In this document: one piece after another, positions 17,168 to 25,628 of the stretch
How the letters are laid out: every line of letters begins with the position of its first letter
Position numbering within the stretch: position 1 is the first letter of the stretch
Origin: Persicobacter diffluens
GTDB lineage: Bacteria > Bacteroidota > Bacteroidia > Cytophagales > Cyclobacteriaceae
Assembly: GCF_036244895.1 (NCBI RefSeq)
Contig: NZ_BQKE01000001.1
Coordinates: 2,232,001 to 2,296,000, forward strand
Direction: 5' to 3'
Length of the DNA stretch: 64,000 bases
Translations under genes and position numbers: made by a program
Notes under the pieces: generated by a model
Told to the model about the DNA's origin: nothing
What the model saw: only the letters and a program-made list of their open reading frames with translations
The model's database searches: none

Positions 17168-17719
17168 ATGCTAGCGTTAGAGATTAACCCTATTGTAAAA
17201 CTTCAACCCCTGGACCATATCCATATCGGACCACTACTTGAACTTATTGACCAAAACAGGGATTTTTTACAGAAAAACCTGTCCTGGTTGGAGGCCCAAA
17301 CACGCCGAGAGGATGTAGCCCATTTCATTAGCCATTATCAAAAATTAATGTCCAGCAAAAGAGGGATTATGTTTGGTATTTTTCACAAGAAAATGCTGAT
17401 CGGTAATATTGGACTTTTTGATATTGATCCGCACAACAAAAATGGTCAAATCTCCATCTGGATTAGTCAGGAGTATCAAAATCAGGGTATTGCTGAGAAT
17501 GCCATGCAACAAGTGATTAAGTTTGCTTTCATGGACTGGAAATTAAACCGACTTGAAATTCGTTGCAAAGCCGACAATGAACCAACTGCAAAATTAGCAT
17601 CAAAATTAGGATTTAACCTAGAGGGGAAATTACGCCAAAGCGAATGGTACTATGACCATTTTGAAGACTTGGTGGTTTTTGGACTTTTAGGGCATGAAGT
17701 AAGGGCTAAAAGAGCTTAA
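17168..17719 (+). CDS. GNAT acetyltransferase, RimJ/RimL type
   Basis: A 183-residue protein with one GNAT domain. The segment GNIGLFDIDPHNKNGQISIW leads into the acetyl-CoA-binding motif QEYQNQGIAENA, followed by NRLEIRCKADNEPTAKLASK and LGFNLEGKLRQSEWYY. This is the pattern of ribosomal-protein N-terminal acetyltransferases and related enzymes. The acceptor cannot be read from sequence. The gene precedes oxyR on the same strand with a 60-bp gap and has its own upstream space divergent from the LpxR-like gene. Confidence 0.85.
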   Translation: MLALEINPIVKLQPLDHIHIGPLLELIDQNRDFLQKNLSWLEAQTRREDVAHFISHYQKLMSSKRGIMFGIFHKKMLIGNIGLFDIDPHNKNGQISIWISQEYQNQGIAENAMQQVIKFAFMDWKLNRLEIRCKADNEPTAKLASKLGFNLEGKLRQSEWYYDHFEDLVVFGLLGHEVRAKRA

Positions 17720-17779
17720 AACTTTGGATTATTCGCATGAGGCATCTAATTTAGAATCCTTACATTTTTAGAGATTCGT

Positions 17780-18718
17780 ATGATGCTGAATATTTCATTG
17801 ACACAAATGGAATACATCGTGGCGGTGGATACACATCGCCATTTTGTTACGGCTGCTGAACATTGTTTTGTAACGCAGCCCACCCTTAGTATGCAGATTA
17901 AGAAGTTGGAGGATCAATTAGGGGTAACCATTTTTGATCGTACAAAACAACCCATTATCCCAACCGATGCGGGTGCAAAAATCATTAAACAGGCTAGAAT
18001 TATCCTCAATGAGGTAGAACGAATCAATGATATTCTTCAGGAATACCGTGATACCGTAGCTGGAGAATTAAAGATAGGGATTATTCCTACCCTAGCCCCT
18101 TATCTTGTTCCTCGATTTATTGGAAACTTTTATAAAGCATTCCCAAATGTTAAGTTGAACATTAAGGAGATGCTTACCCAGGATATTTTGAAAGCCCTAA
18201 GAAATGATTCATTGGATGTGGCCATCTTGGTAACCCCTTTGAATGAGTCAGAAGTAGAGGAAATCCCTTTATTTTATGAAGAGCTTTTCCTATATCTAAA
18301 TAAAAACCAAGTCAATAAAATTCAAAACCCCATTTCCCCCGAAATTCTTAAAGGAGAAAGAATTTGGCTACTATCTGAAGGGCATTGTTTCCGAAATCAA
18401 ATGATGAACCTATGCAAAATTGGGAAGAACAATAGTCTTCCGGGTTTTGATTTTGAAAGTGGCTCCCTGGAAACGCTACGAAAAATTGTAGACACCGAAG
18501 GGGGAATGACTGTTTTACCTGAGCTGGGTACAGACCAAATTTCTGAAAGCCAGTTGAGACAAATTGGTCACGGAAAACACTACCGGGAAATCAGCCTGGT
18601 GTATACGAGGAACTTTGCAAAAAAGAAATTGATCAAAGTGTTAGAAGAAGAATTAAAGAAATCAGTTCCTTCTAGCATGCACTCCGCTGAAAACGGAGAA
18701 ATTGTGGAATGGAAATAA
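17780..18718 (+). CDS. oxyR: OxyR-type LysR-family peroxide regulator
   Basis: A 312-residue LysR-family regulator. The winged helix-turn-helix occupies residues 1-65 (EHCFVTQPTLSMQIKKLEDQ) and the effector domain about 92-300. The sensing pair is visible: C203 and C212 in EGHCFRNQMMNLCK, with the same nine-residue spacing as the redox cysteines of E. coli OxyR (199/208). It should activate peroxide defence genes when these cysteines form a disulfide. No catalase or peroxiredoxin gene is next to it; yaaA, an OxyR target in E. coli, lies at 59 kb. It ends just before a bidirectional terminator shared with the Nudix gene. Confidence 0.92.
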   Translation: MMLNISLTQMEYIVAVDTHRHFVTAAEHCFVTQPTLSMQIKKLEDQLGVTIFDRTKQPIIPTDAGAKIIKQARIILNEVERINDILQEYRDTVAGELKIGIIPTLAPYLVPRFIGNFYKAFPNVKLNIKEMLTQDILKALRNDSLDVAILVTPLNESEVEEIPLFYEELFLYLNKNQVNKIQNPISPEILKGERIWLLSEGHCFRNQMMNLCKIGKNNSLPGFDFESGSLETLRKIVDTEGGMTVLPELGTDQISESQLRQIGHGKHYREISLVYTRNFAKKKLIKVLEEELKKSVPSSMHSAENGEIVEWK

Positions 18719-18720
18719 AC

Positions 18721-18756
18721 AAAAAAGGGAAGTTGCTCAGCAGCTTCCCTTTTTTT
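18721..18756. terminator. bidirectional terminator between oxyR and the Nudix gene
   Basis: GGGAAG...CTTCCC stem (18727-18732 with 18744-18749; inner bases also pair) flanked by six A on the left and seven T on the right, so it can serve both converging genes. Confidence 0.8.
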
Positions 18757-19297
18757 GATTCCAATCTTTTAGTACCAAAGAGCCTTGATAAACCCGTTTA
18801 TCCGGGTATTCTTGTTCAATCCATTTTGTTAATGCAAATTTGGTACTTTCAAAGGCTAATTCACTCCAAGGAATCTCTTCGGGCTGAAACCAGTCAATTT
18901 CCAGCGTCTCCTCTCCAGCACCAAAAGCCTCCCCTTCCAACTCACTAAGGTAAATCAAATAAACCTGATTGAATTGAGGCAAATTATAAAGCGTATGAAG
19001 GTGTGAAATCTTCACCCGGGCCATGGCCTCTTCCCAAATCTCCCGTATGGCACCTTCTTCTACACTTTCCCCATTCTCCAGAAATCCGGCAGGTAAATTC
19101 CACAGCCCGTATCGAGGCTCTATTGCGCGCCTGCAGAGCATCACCCTTCCCGATTTCACCACCAAACTTCCTGCGATGATTCTGGGGTTTTGATAATGAA
19201 TGGTATTACAGTCCGGACAGCACCATCGGGCCCGGCTATCTCCCTCCGGAATAACCAATTCAATTTTACTACTCCCACAGTGACTGCAATAATTCAT
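18737..19297 (-). CDS. Nudix hydrolase with N-terminal zinc ribbon
   Basis: A 186-residue protein. C4-x2-C7 and C27-x2-C30 form a zinc ribbon, as in NudC-like NADH pyrophosphatases. The Nudix domain follows: GFLENGESVEEGAIREIWEE, with Met where the motif usually has Gly near the end (EEAMA). Nudix enzymes cleave nucleoside-diphosphate-X compounds; the substrate cannot be assigned. The coding end overlaps the terminator hairpin. Its ATG immediately follows the stop of the HAD gene, so the two form an operon. Confidence 0.87.
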   Translation of the reverse strand: MNYCSHCGSSKIELVIPEGDSRARWCCPDCNTIHYQNPRIIAGSLVVKSGRVMLCRRAIEPRYGLWNLPAGFLENGESVEEGAIREIWEEAMARVKISHLHTLYNLPQFNQVYLIYLSELEGEAFGAGEETLEIDWFQPEEIPWSELAFESTKFALTKWIEQEYPDKRVYQGSLVLKDWNQKKGSC

Positions 19298-19714
19298 TTA
19301 GCCGAATATTTTTTTCCAAAAACTCTTTTCTTCCCGATGATTAGTATGGGCAGCAAAATCGATCATTTGAGCCTCTGGCTCATTTTCATTTAAGAGCTGC
19401 CAAATTTTACTCCAACCTAAAAAGCCTCCAATATTTCGATCATCAATAAAGACATCTGCATCAATTTTACGACTAATCCCCTCCACTTGTTCGCCAGGAT
19501 AGCTTTCATTAACCGCATAAAAGCTTATTCCTTTCTCCTCACAAAACGCAACCGCCTCCTGAAGTGGCCGCCCTTTTCTATAAGTCCAAAGAATCAATTG
19601 ATGCCCCTGTTTTTGTAATTCGTTTAAAGTTTCAAAGGCAAAAATCATAGGTTTTCCAATTTCAGGATACTGATCCTCCACAATAGTTCCATCAAAGTCT
19701 ACCGCGATCTTCAT
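19298..19714 (-). CDS. small HAD-superfamily phosphatase
   Basis: A 138-residue HAD protein without a large cap. Motif I is VDFDGTIVED (nucleophile and acid/base Asp), motif II is LILWTYRKGR with Thr, and the acidic motif is DVFIDDRNIGG. It resembles the BT0820-like hydrolases of Bacteroidota, with a C-terminal tail of uncertain role. The substrate is unknown. It is the first gene of a two-gene leftward operon with the Nudix hydrolase (no gap between stop and start), which suggests metabolite or nucleotide clean-up. Confidence 0.82.
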   Translation of the reverse strand: MKIAVDFDGTIVEDQYPEIGKPMIFAFETLNELQKQGHQLILWTYRKGRPLQEAVAFCEEKGISFYAVNESYPGEQVEGISRKIDADVFIDDRNIGGFLGWSKIWQLLNENEPEAQMIDFAAHTNHREEKSFWKKIFG

Positions 19715-19894
19715 TTTCTTAATTTAGCTTTTTCTAGTTAACAATGGTAATTGAAATTATTGGAAAGTTCAAACATGCATAGGGAGATTCCCCGGATGAA
19801 TTCAGTAATATTTATTCGTAATCCTTCCCCAAAATCAACACAAAATGAGCAAGTCCATCGTTATTTGAAATATACCTAAAAATGGCATGTTTTA

Positions 19895-20473
19895 ATGGAC
19901 TCCACCACACTTGTAATTTTCGATTTAGACAATATTCTTCCCCCGTCAAAATACATGCAACATTTTATCCCCTTTGCTTTCGGACACAAGCCTTCCTGGA
20001 GCCAGGATTTATTCTTCTTATGGAAAAAAAAATTGTATGATTTTCGACTCATTTCAGAAAATGCCTATCAGCGATCATTGATCAAGAAGTACTTTAAAGG
20101 CATAAATTTGTTTGTACTGGAAGAACAATGCAAACGGTTTTTTCTGAAAAAATCCAATTTGTTATTTCCCGAAAATATTCGAAATAAAATCAAGTTTCAT
20201 CAACTCTTGGATCATCAAATCATTTTCATTTCCTCCTTGCCCAAAAATCTCCTTTATTTTTGGTGCCGGGAACAGTCAGGGCTTATCCTGGCGAATGAAT
20301 TGGAAGAAAAAAATGAACTGCTGACGGGAAATCTGAAGTACAATTCTCTGGACGACACCCTTCAAATGCACTGGATAAAACAAAAAATCACTCCAGAATA
20401 CTATTCCGAAGTGATTGTTTATTCAGACAAAAAAGAAAACTCGAAAGAATGGATTACTTACCGGCGCCCTTAA
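19895..20473 (+). CDS. HAD-IB-like protein with degenerate active site
   Basis: A 192-residue protein that aligns by pattern with SerB-like HAD-IB hydrolases: FDLDNILPPS at the N-terminus, an all-helical cap, and IIFISSLPKNLL as motif II. Key residues have changed: DxDGT reads DLDNI, so the usual Thr is Ile, and the last motif (normally GDSxxD) reads YSDKKENSKEW without the second Asp. It may be non-catalytic or strongly diverged. The stop overlaps the convergent PIG-L gene by 20 bp. Confidence 0.65.
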   Translation: MDSTTLVIFDLDNILPPSKYMQHFIPFAFGHKPSWSQDLFFLWKKKLYDFRLISENAYQRSLIKKYFKGINLFVLEEQCKRFFLKKSNLLFPENIRNKIKFHQLLDHQIIFISSLPKNLLYFWCREQSGLILANELEEKNELLTGNLKYNSLDDTLQMHWIKQKITPEYYSEVIVYSDKKENSKEWITYRRP

Positions 20474-22931
20474 ATTGATTTTTTTCCAAACCAATTATAT
20501 TCATAAATAGTCGATAAGCTCCCGGAACTCCAGCCGGTAATTCTCGAAAGAAACTTAAAGAGGTATAAACATACACGCCCTTTCCATATGGAGCCACTAG
20601 TAGAGATGAATTTAAAGCATCCTCCCCTTCATCATGCATTGATAAAATCGGTTCATATCTCTCATCCCACTCCTGAGGAAAATACAAACCACGCTCCTGT
20701 ACCCATCCATCAAAATCATCCTGACTGATCTGATTATAATTGGTCAATACAGGGTGCTGGGGGGATAATATTTGTACATCAGCCTGCTCATTTGTCACAC
20801 GAGATCTTCCCAATTTTAATGGATAGGGTGCAAAATCATCATCTTTCAAGCGGAAGGACGTATTATACTGCGTGATTACCGTACCTCCTTTTGCCACAAA
20901 ATCCTTTAATAATGGAGACCATTCCGGCATATTCTCTAAAGTATTCAAAGCCCGAACTCCCAGGATGACCACATCATAGCCTGATAATACTTTGGCAGAG
21001 GGCTGCTGTGCATCCAATTCCGCCACCGGCATTCCAACCTCTTTCAAAGCCTCGGGAATTACATCCCCAGCCCCCTGAAGATAGGCCACTTTGCGATTTG
21101 GAACGGCAAGATTGATTTTCTTCACCACCACCGAAGCATTATGCATCCAAATTTGAATTGGAATATGATCATATGCTATTCTTTGCACATATTGGGTATA
21201 AGTTTGCCCATTAGACTCTTCAAAATAAAACTTCAAAGCAGAAAAATCAGCTGAATCCGGCGCCTTCACCCTCACCACAACCTCCTGAGGAATAGGCCCA
21301 ATCTCTATTTCTCCTTTCGGCATAATTACTTCCCAGCCCGCGGGGGTTTGCACCCCTAAATAGCCTCTAGTCGAGACTTTGGCAGTTAGCTTAATCGATA
21401 GCGCTTTCAGCTTTTCCCCATCAAAAATAAGCTGTTCCACTGCCGGCGCAACTTCTACCTTGGGGACATTGTAAACTGGCTTTTGAATCAAACCCTTCAC
21501 AGGGTCAGATGACTCAAATAACACCGGCACAGGACAAGAAAATGGCGTTCCATTGATTTTCATTTGGGCTGTAGCCTTGAAAGAAGGGTCTGAATCTGCC
21601 TTTCCTATATTCAGCACATCATCCACCTCAAAATTACCCAAACCATGAGAGTTTGCCAGCCAATAGGGCTGTGAAAATGGCTTATCAGTTTCCACCTGAT
21701 AACTCACCTCCTTGGTGAAAAGCTCATTTTGGATTAAATCCTGAGGACCGCCAGCCCATAACTCCTGCCCGCTAAGAAGAATGCTTTCCAAACCAATAGC
21801 CAAATTAGAAGGATGGCTTAGTTTGATTTGTAAATTAATTTCCTCTCCGGGAAATACCTCTGAACTTGGAAACAATACTTGTGCGTAAAGCCCACTACAG
21901 TCAAAAATGAGGGATTCCACCTCTTTGATCTTTTCATCTCTCCAAAAAGAAGAGGGAAGATTTTCCAAATCTTCCTTTAAGGTCAATAAATCCGGAACAG
22001 ACTTCCAGGGAGCCATGGGCTGAAATTCCTCTACCAAATTTGCGACCTTTTTGTCCAAACTTTTACCGCCCTCAAATCTTGACCAGCTTAATTCCAGTCC
22101 TGCCAGTATTTCATCAGGAGTAGCCTGCCCATCAATGGCTACCAGGTATTCCATCATTTCTCCCGGTGCTCCTTTACTGCCAAAGCCTTGACTTTTGTGC
22201 TGACTTCGGCTTAGCGCGGCATTTTCCGCAACAGACTGCCCCTGTAGAGGCAAGTATTTTCCAATATTAAGTTCAAGAACCTCAAGGGCTTCAAAATCCT
22301 TAGGGTGATCACGATAAAACCAACTCGAAGTATTCCATAACACGCGCTTTACCTGATGTGCAGCCCCCCATTCCCGAAATTGGCGGGGATCAGCCGAAGC
22401 CTCAACTCCTTCTAAAGCTAAAATCGCAGAGGCCGTATGGTGACCGTGGGTAATACCCGGGGTTGTTGGAAACCGGGTGATGATCACATCTGGTCTAAAT
22501 TCCCGAATCACCTTGACCACATCCCCCAAAATCATTGCTCTATCCCAGAAGCCAAAAGTTTCATCCGGATGCTTTGAATATCCAAAATCATAAGCCCTAG
22601 AAAAAAATTGTTGCCCATGATCCACCCCACGAGCGGCAATTAGTTCCTGTGTTCTGATAAGCCCAAGGCCTTCCCAAATCTCCGGACCAATAAGGTTTTG
22701 GCCTCCATCTCCCCGAGTAAGGGACAAATAGGCGGTTTCAATATGCTCCACATTATTCAAATAGGAAATCAGACGGGTATTTTCATCATCCGGATGAGCA
22801 GCCATATAAAGAACTCGAGCGGCTACAGGGAGCTTTTGCAATTGTAATTGCAATTCTGCAGCACTTTTAGTTTGTGCAAAACCAAAAAGAGAAAGGAAGC
22901 ACAAGCAAAAAAATGTGATTGCCTTCGGCAT
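20454..22931 (-). CDS. exported PIG-L family deacetylase with C-terminal amidotransferase-like domain
   Basis: About 825 residues: signal peptide (about 1-20, ending FGFAQ), a PIG-L/LmbE zinc-dependent N-acetyl-sugar deacetylase domain (about 40-230) with the zinc motif AAHPDDEN and the second ligand region GITHGHHTAS, a long beta-rich middle, and a C-terminal domain (about 620-815) resembling a glutamine-amidotransferase-like fold (VAYLQGAGDVIPEALKEVG, DVVILGVRAL, FVAKGGTVITQYNT). The start at ATG 22931 is preferred to 22988 because it gives the signal peptide. It probably acts on periplasmic or extracellular glycans; the substrate is unknown. Confidence 0.83.
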   Translation of the reverse strand: MPKAITFFCLCFLSLFGFAQTKSAAELQLQLQKLPVAARVLYMAAHPDDENTRLISYLNNVEHIETAYLSLTRGDGGQNLIGPEIWEGLGLIRTQELIAARGVDHGQQFFSRAYDFGYSKHPDETFGFWDRAMILGDVVKVIREFRPDVIITRFPTTPGITHGHHTASAILALEGVEASADPRQFREWGAAHQVKRVLWNTSSWFYRDHPKDFEALEVLELNIGKYLPLQGQSVAENAALSRSQHKSQGFGSKGAPGEMMEYLVAIDGQATPDEILAGLELSWSRFEGGKSLDKKVANLVEEFQPMAPWKSVPDLLTLKEDLENLPSSFWRDEKIKEVESLIFDCSGLYAQVLFPSSEVFPGEEINLQIKLSHPSNLAIGLESILLSGQELWAGGPQDLIQNELFTKEVSYQVETDKPFSQPYWLANSHGLGNFEVDDVLNIGKADSDPSFKATAQMKINGTPFSCPVPVLFESSDPVKGLIQKPVYNVPKVEVAPAVEQLIFDGEKLKALSIKLTAKVSTRGYLGVQTPAGWEVIMPKGEIEIGPIPQEVVVRVKAPDSADFSALKFYFEESNGQTYTQYVQRIAYDHIPIQIWMHNASVVVKKINLAVPNRKVAYLQGAGDVIPEALKEVGMPVAELDAQQPSAKVLSGYDVVILGVRALNTLENMPEWSPLLKDFVAKGGTVITQYNTSFRLKDDDFAPYPLKLGRSRVTNEQADVQILSPQHPVLTNYNQISQDDFDGWVQERGLYFPQEWDERYEPILSMHDEGEDALNSSLLVAPYGKGVYVYTSLSFFRELPAGVPGAYRLFMNIIGLEKNQFKGAGK

Positions 22932-23004
22932 GTAAATAGTATTTTGAATGATTGTATAATTCTTCCAAGTTATAAAAATAATTGGCATCCAACTATCGGA
23001 AAAA

Positions 23005-23040
23005 AGACAAAAAAATACCCCGCAAATAATTGCAGGGTAT
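23005..23040 (-). terminator. terminator of the DUF3127 gene
   Basis: On the minus strand, ATACCC (23040-23035) and TTGC/GCAA pair with GGGTAT (23020-23015) around one mismatch, followed by a run of T's. It lies 22 bp past the DUF3127 stop. Confidence 0.7.
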
Positions 23041-23062
23041 CATTTATGCGATTAAAGCGCAT

Positions 23063-23440
23063 TTAGAAAGGAAGGTCATCTCCAGAATCATCATTAGTGA
23101 TAAATGGAGGTTCTGCTGGAGGTGGTGGTACCGCACCTGGAGCTTCCGGAACAGCAGTCGCCGCTGCAGGGCTCAATCTCCACGCCTGCAAAGTGTTAAA
23201 ATAAACGGCCTGTCCCTGTGGGTTTACCCACTTACGACCTCTCAAATTGAATTCAACATTTACATCTTGTCCTACCTGGTACTTATCCAACTCCTCACAA
23301 GCGTCCTGAATGAATTCGAACTTAATAAATTGAGGATATTGCGGGTTATCCGCGTACTCAATAACAAACTCACGCTTGCGGAAACGATCTGACACATTCT
23401 GGACAGCGTAAATCTCCACCAATTTTCCTTGAATATTCAT
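23063..23440 (-). CDS. DUF3127 protein with SSB-like acidic tail
   Basis: A 125-residue protein. Residues 1-95 form a compact beta-rich DUF3127 domain (GKLVEIYAVQNVSDRFRKREF, FIKFEFIQDACEELD, VEFNLRGRKWVNPQG). Then comes an Ala/Pro-rich linker (PEAPGAVPPPPAEPP) and an acidic end with the last residues DDSGDDLPF. This domain-linker-tip layout copies that of single-stranded-DNA-binding proteins, whose C-terminal DDDIPF tip docks repair and replication enzymes. DUF3127 itself has no assigned function that I know of. It is monocistronic, with a terminator downstream. Confidence 0.85.
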   Translation of the reverse strand: MNIQGKLVEIYAVQNVSDRFRKREFVIEYADNPQYPQFIKFEFIQDACEELDKYQVGQDVNVEFNLRGRKWVNPQGQAVYFNTLQAWRLSPAAATAVPEAPGAVPPPPAEPPFITNDDSGDDLPF

Positions 23441-23514
23441 GTTTTATTAAAATCTTTAATTTCTACCCAGCTTGGTCTACAAACATAATACAAAGATCAG
23501 AAGGCCACAACCAA

Positions 23515-24321
23515 TCAATCATTTTTAAGTTTAATGATTTCTTCCTGAAGGTGCATCACCATTCTACTCAGATTCTTCAAATCAAGCTCTTCGGGGTTAG
23601 ACTGGGTTTTTTGGCTTGGAAATTTCACACTAATAAAAGCTTTGGCCTCCCAAACTTCCAAAACTTCATCAGCGGACACTTCATAAGGAGAGTATTGTTG
23701 ATTATCTGAAACCAAAAACAAAGAACTTTTATCCTCCAAATAATTAAATACTCTTTTATAAACCACGCCCTCTTTTGTGGTAACCACCACATAGGTTTTT
23801 CCATTGGCTATTTGGGTCAAATTATCCAAATATTTTCCCACGATGATGGTTCCTGATTCTAAAGGCAGCATGGAATCCCCATTGATTTCAAAAGCCCGAA
23901 AAGTTCCGGAGCCATTTAAGTTCGGCAGGTTAAATTTCGGCAACTCGCCAATATATTCCGGATCCATATATCCATTCAAATAGCCCGCAGAAGCCTTTTG
24001 AGGCACTAGCTGAATATTCTCATTCTCCTCTTTATCTACGGTAATGGCTAAAACTCGATTCCCGCGGAAGTGAGCTGATTCCCCGGCCTTCTCAGCGAGA
24101 ATTTCCGCTCCATGGCCTTCAAAATCCCCCTTCACCAATTGATCTACTGAAATACCAAAATAATTAGTAATTTTGAGTAGATTCTGAATCCTAGGATCTG
24201 CTCTCCCTTCCTCATAAGCTCCAATCAAAGAACGTTTTACCTCAAGCGCGTCAGCCAGCTGCCCCTGCGTTAAATGATGAAACTTTCTTAACCACTTAAT
24301 ATTAGCACTAATTAAAGACAT
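23515..24321 (-). CDS. XRE-family repressor with S24 autoprotease domain
   Basis: A 268-residue LexA/CI-like protein. The N-terminal helix-turn-helix (about 8-62) contains LTQGQLADALEVKRSLIGAY. The C-terminal S24 peptidase domain has a candidate Ala112-Gly113 cleavage bond (QKASAGYL), nucleophile Ser150 (NGDSMLP) and general base Lys189 (VVYKRVF); the 39-residue Ser-Lys spacing is close to LexA's 37. This predicts self-cleavage on a damage or stress signal. A Leu/Glu/Lys-rich C-terminal tail may oligomerise. It is co-directional with the small upstream gene (12-nt gap), and a 35-bp inverted repeat at 24702-24736 is a likely operator. Confidence 0.86.
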   Translation of the reverse strand: MSLISANIKWLRKFHHLTQGQLADALEVKRSLIGAYEEGRADPRIQNLLKITNYFGISVDQLVKGDFEGHGAEILAEKAGESAHFRGNRVLAITVDKEENENIQLVPQKASAGYLNGYMDPEYIGELPKFNLPNLNGSGTFRAFEINGDSMLPLESGTIIVGKYLDNLTQIANGKTYVVVTTKEGVVYKRVFNYLEDKSSLFLVSDNQQYSPYEVSADEVLEVWEAKAFISVKFPSQKTQSNPEELDLKNLSRMVMHLQEEIIKLKND

Positions 24322-24333
24322 AAAATTAAAAAT

Positions 24334-24642
24334 TTAGGCAGACATATAAATCATAAAATCTTCCGCTTTCCGCTTTCCTCCCACACCGTAAAGATGACTA
24401 TGCTGAAAATAATCATCTTTACAAATAGAAAGCACGCGATGTTCAATCTCCTGAACAATTTCCTCCTGAAGCATAGCGGATTGTGCTTTTTCTTTCAGAA
24501 GATAACCATAAAGCAATTCTTTCTCTTCCTGATGAATAAGAAATTTAATTTGAAAATTGCCCGATTTTAGTTTTTTTGCATTCAAAGTCAGCGTCAAGTT
24601 AGCCTCAAGGGCTTCTTTGATCTTTTGGCTATTTATGTTCAT
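24334..24642 (-). CDS. small protein of unknown function upstream of the S24 repressor
   Basis: About 102 residues from ATG 24642 (MNINSQKIKEALEA); a longer frame to 24675 exists. I do not recognise a family. It is charged and mostly helical by pattern, with one possible beta section (NFQIKFLIHQEEKELLYGYLL). There is no signal peptide and no membrane segment. It lies directly downstream of the candidate operator and 12 nt before the repressor gene, so it is probably autoregulated with it and may modulate the repressor. Confidence 0.65.
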   Translation of the reverse strand: MNINSQKIKEALEANLTLTLNAKKLKSGNFQIKFLIHQEEKELLYGYLLKEKAQSAMLQEEIVQEIEHRVLSICKDDYFQHSHLYGVGGKRKAEDFMIYMSA

Positions 24643-24701
24643 AGTGCTACTATTTTTAGCTCTTCGATAAAACAAAAATAGAAAACCTAAAATAATTAGC
24701 C

Positions 24702-24736
24702 AAACAAAAGGACTAAAAAATTTAGCCTTTTTGTTT
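24702..24736. promoter_or_regulatory. candidate operator for the XRE-S24 repressor
   Basis: A 35-bp inverted repeat with 16-bp arms AAACAAAAGGACTAAA and TTTAGCCTTTTTGTTT (14 of 16 complementary) around AAA. It sits in the divergent space between the small gene/repressor operon (left) and the cyclophilin gene (right). A further TTAGCC lies just to its left. Position and symmetry suit a dimeric helix-turn-helix repressor. Confidence 0.55.
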
Positions 24737-24773
24737 TATTACTAATTCAATTATCAATAAATAAAAATATAAG

Positions 24774-25208
24774 ATGGCTCAAGCAGAAATCCATACCGAG
24801 AAAGGCCTAATGAAAGTATCATTTTACGATAATGATGCTCCTAACACTGTTGCGAACTTCGTCAAATTATCAAAAGAAGGTTTTTATGATGGATTAACTT
24901 TCCACCGTGTCATTCCTGATTTTGTTATTCAGGGTGGTTGCCCGCAAGGTACCGGTGTTGGCGGACCAGGTTATTCTATCGACTGTGAATTGGATGGGGA
25001 CAACCAATATCACGACCGTGGAGTACTGTCTATGGCGCATGCCGGACGTAATACGGGTGGCTCGCAATTTTTCATTTGCCACAGTCGCAAAAATACCTCG
25101 CATTTAGATCGCAATCACACTTGCTTCGGCAAAGTGACCGAAGGTTTGGAGGTAATTGATGATATTCGTCAGGGAGACAAAATTGAGAAAATCGTGATTA
25201 TCGATTAA
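24774..25208 (+). CDS. cyclophilin-type peptidyl-prolyl isomerase
   Basis: A 144-residue, single-domain cyclophilin without a signal peptide, so cytoplasmic. Active-site segments are visible: FHRVIPDFVIQGGCPQGTG (catalytic Arg), GVLSMAHAGRNTGGSQFFIC and NHTCFGKVTEGLEVID. It speeds cis-trans isomerisation of prolyl bonds during folding. Transcription starts in the region containing the inverted repeat at 24702-24736, so it might share control with the S24 repressor. A bidirectional terminator follows. Confidence 0.92.
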   Translation: MAQAEIHTEKGLMKVSFYDNDAPNTVANFVKLSKEGFYDGLTFHRVIPDFVIQGGCPQGTGVGGPGYSIDCELDGDNQYHDRGVLSMAHAGRNTGGSQFFICHSRKNTSHLDRNHTCFGKVTEGLEVIDDIRQGDKIEKIVIID

Positions 25209-25209
25209 T

Positions 25210-25240
25210 AAAAAAAGGGTGAGCAATCACCCTTTTTTTT
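25210..25240. terminator. bidirectional terminator between cyclophilin and HPt genes
   Basis: GGGTGA-GCAA-TCACCC hairpin (25217-25232) with A run on the left and eight T on the right. It serves the cyclophilin gene and the converging HPt gene. Confidence 0.85.
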
Positions 25241-25249
25241 ACGCTAATT

Positions 25250-25603
25250 TTATGCATTAATTTCAGCAATAGTTTCTCTCAGCTCTTGATAGGCCATTTC
25301 ACAGCCATTTTCAAACTCCTCAATTTTACCCAATAACTTCTCCACATTTCGGGCATCCTTGCCGGAATGCTCAATATCCAGAATTAAATCCTTCATAGAC
25401 TCAATCCCCATAAAGGTAATGGATGGCTTGACCTTATGTGCTACAGCTCCTACTTCAGCCCAGTTCTGATTTTTACAAGCCACTTTCAGCTGATCAATAA
25501 TCTCAGGAGTTCCCTGTAAAAAAGTTTCGATCATTTCTGTCATGAAGGAGCTGTCTCCGTCGCATACAGATTTAAGATAGGTTAGGTCGGTTAATTTACT
25601 CAT
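25250..25603 (-). CDS. HPt (histidine phosphotransfer) protein
   Basis: A 117-residue, all-helical single-domain HPt protein. The phosphorylatable histidine is H56 in VGAVAHKVKPSITFMG, the usual AHxxK context. HPt proteins pass phosphoryl groups between a hybrid kinase's receiver and a response regulator. It is the second gene of a leftward operon, 25 nt after the NtrC-type regulator, so that regulator is its likely partner. No hybrid kinase is encoded in the window. Confidence 0.87.
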   Translation of the reverse strand: MSKLTDLTYLKSVCDGDSSFMTEMIETFLQGTPEIIDQLKVACKNQNWAEVGAVAHKVKPSITFMGIESMKDLILDIEHSGKDARNVEKLLGKIEEFENGCEMAYQELRETIAEINA

Positions 25604-25628
25604 TGTATCTTTAAGTTAAGCGCAAATT

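Noticed and set aside
17733..17765. Possible seventh repeat copy upstream of oxyR (GGATTATTCGCATGAGG)
   Set aside because: Only about 12 bases resemble the repeat end, and none of the core blocks follow.
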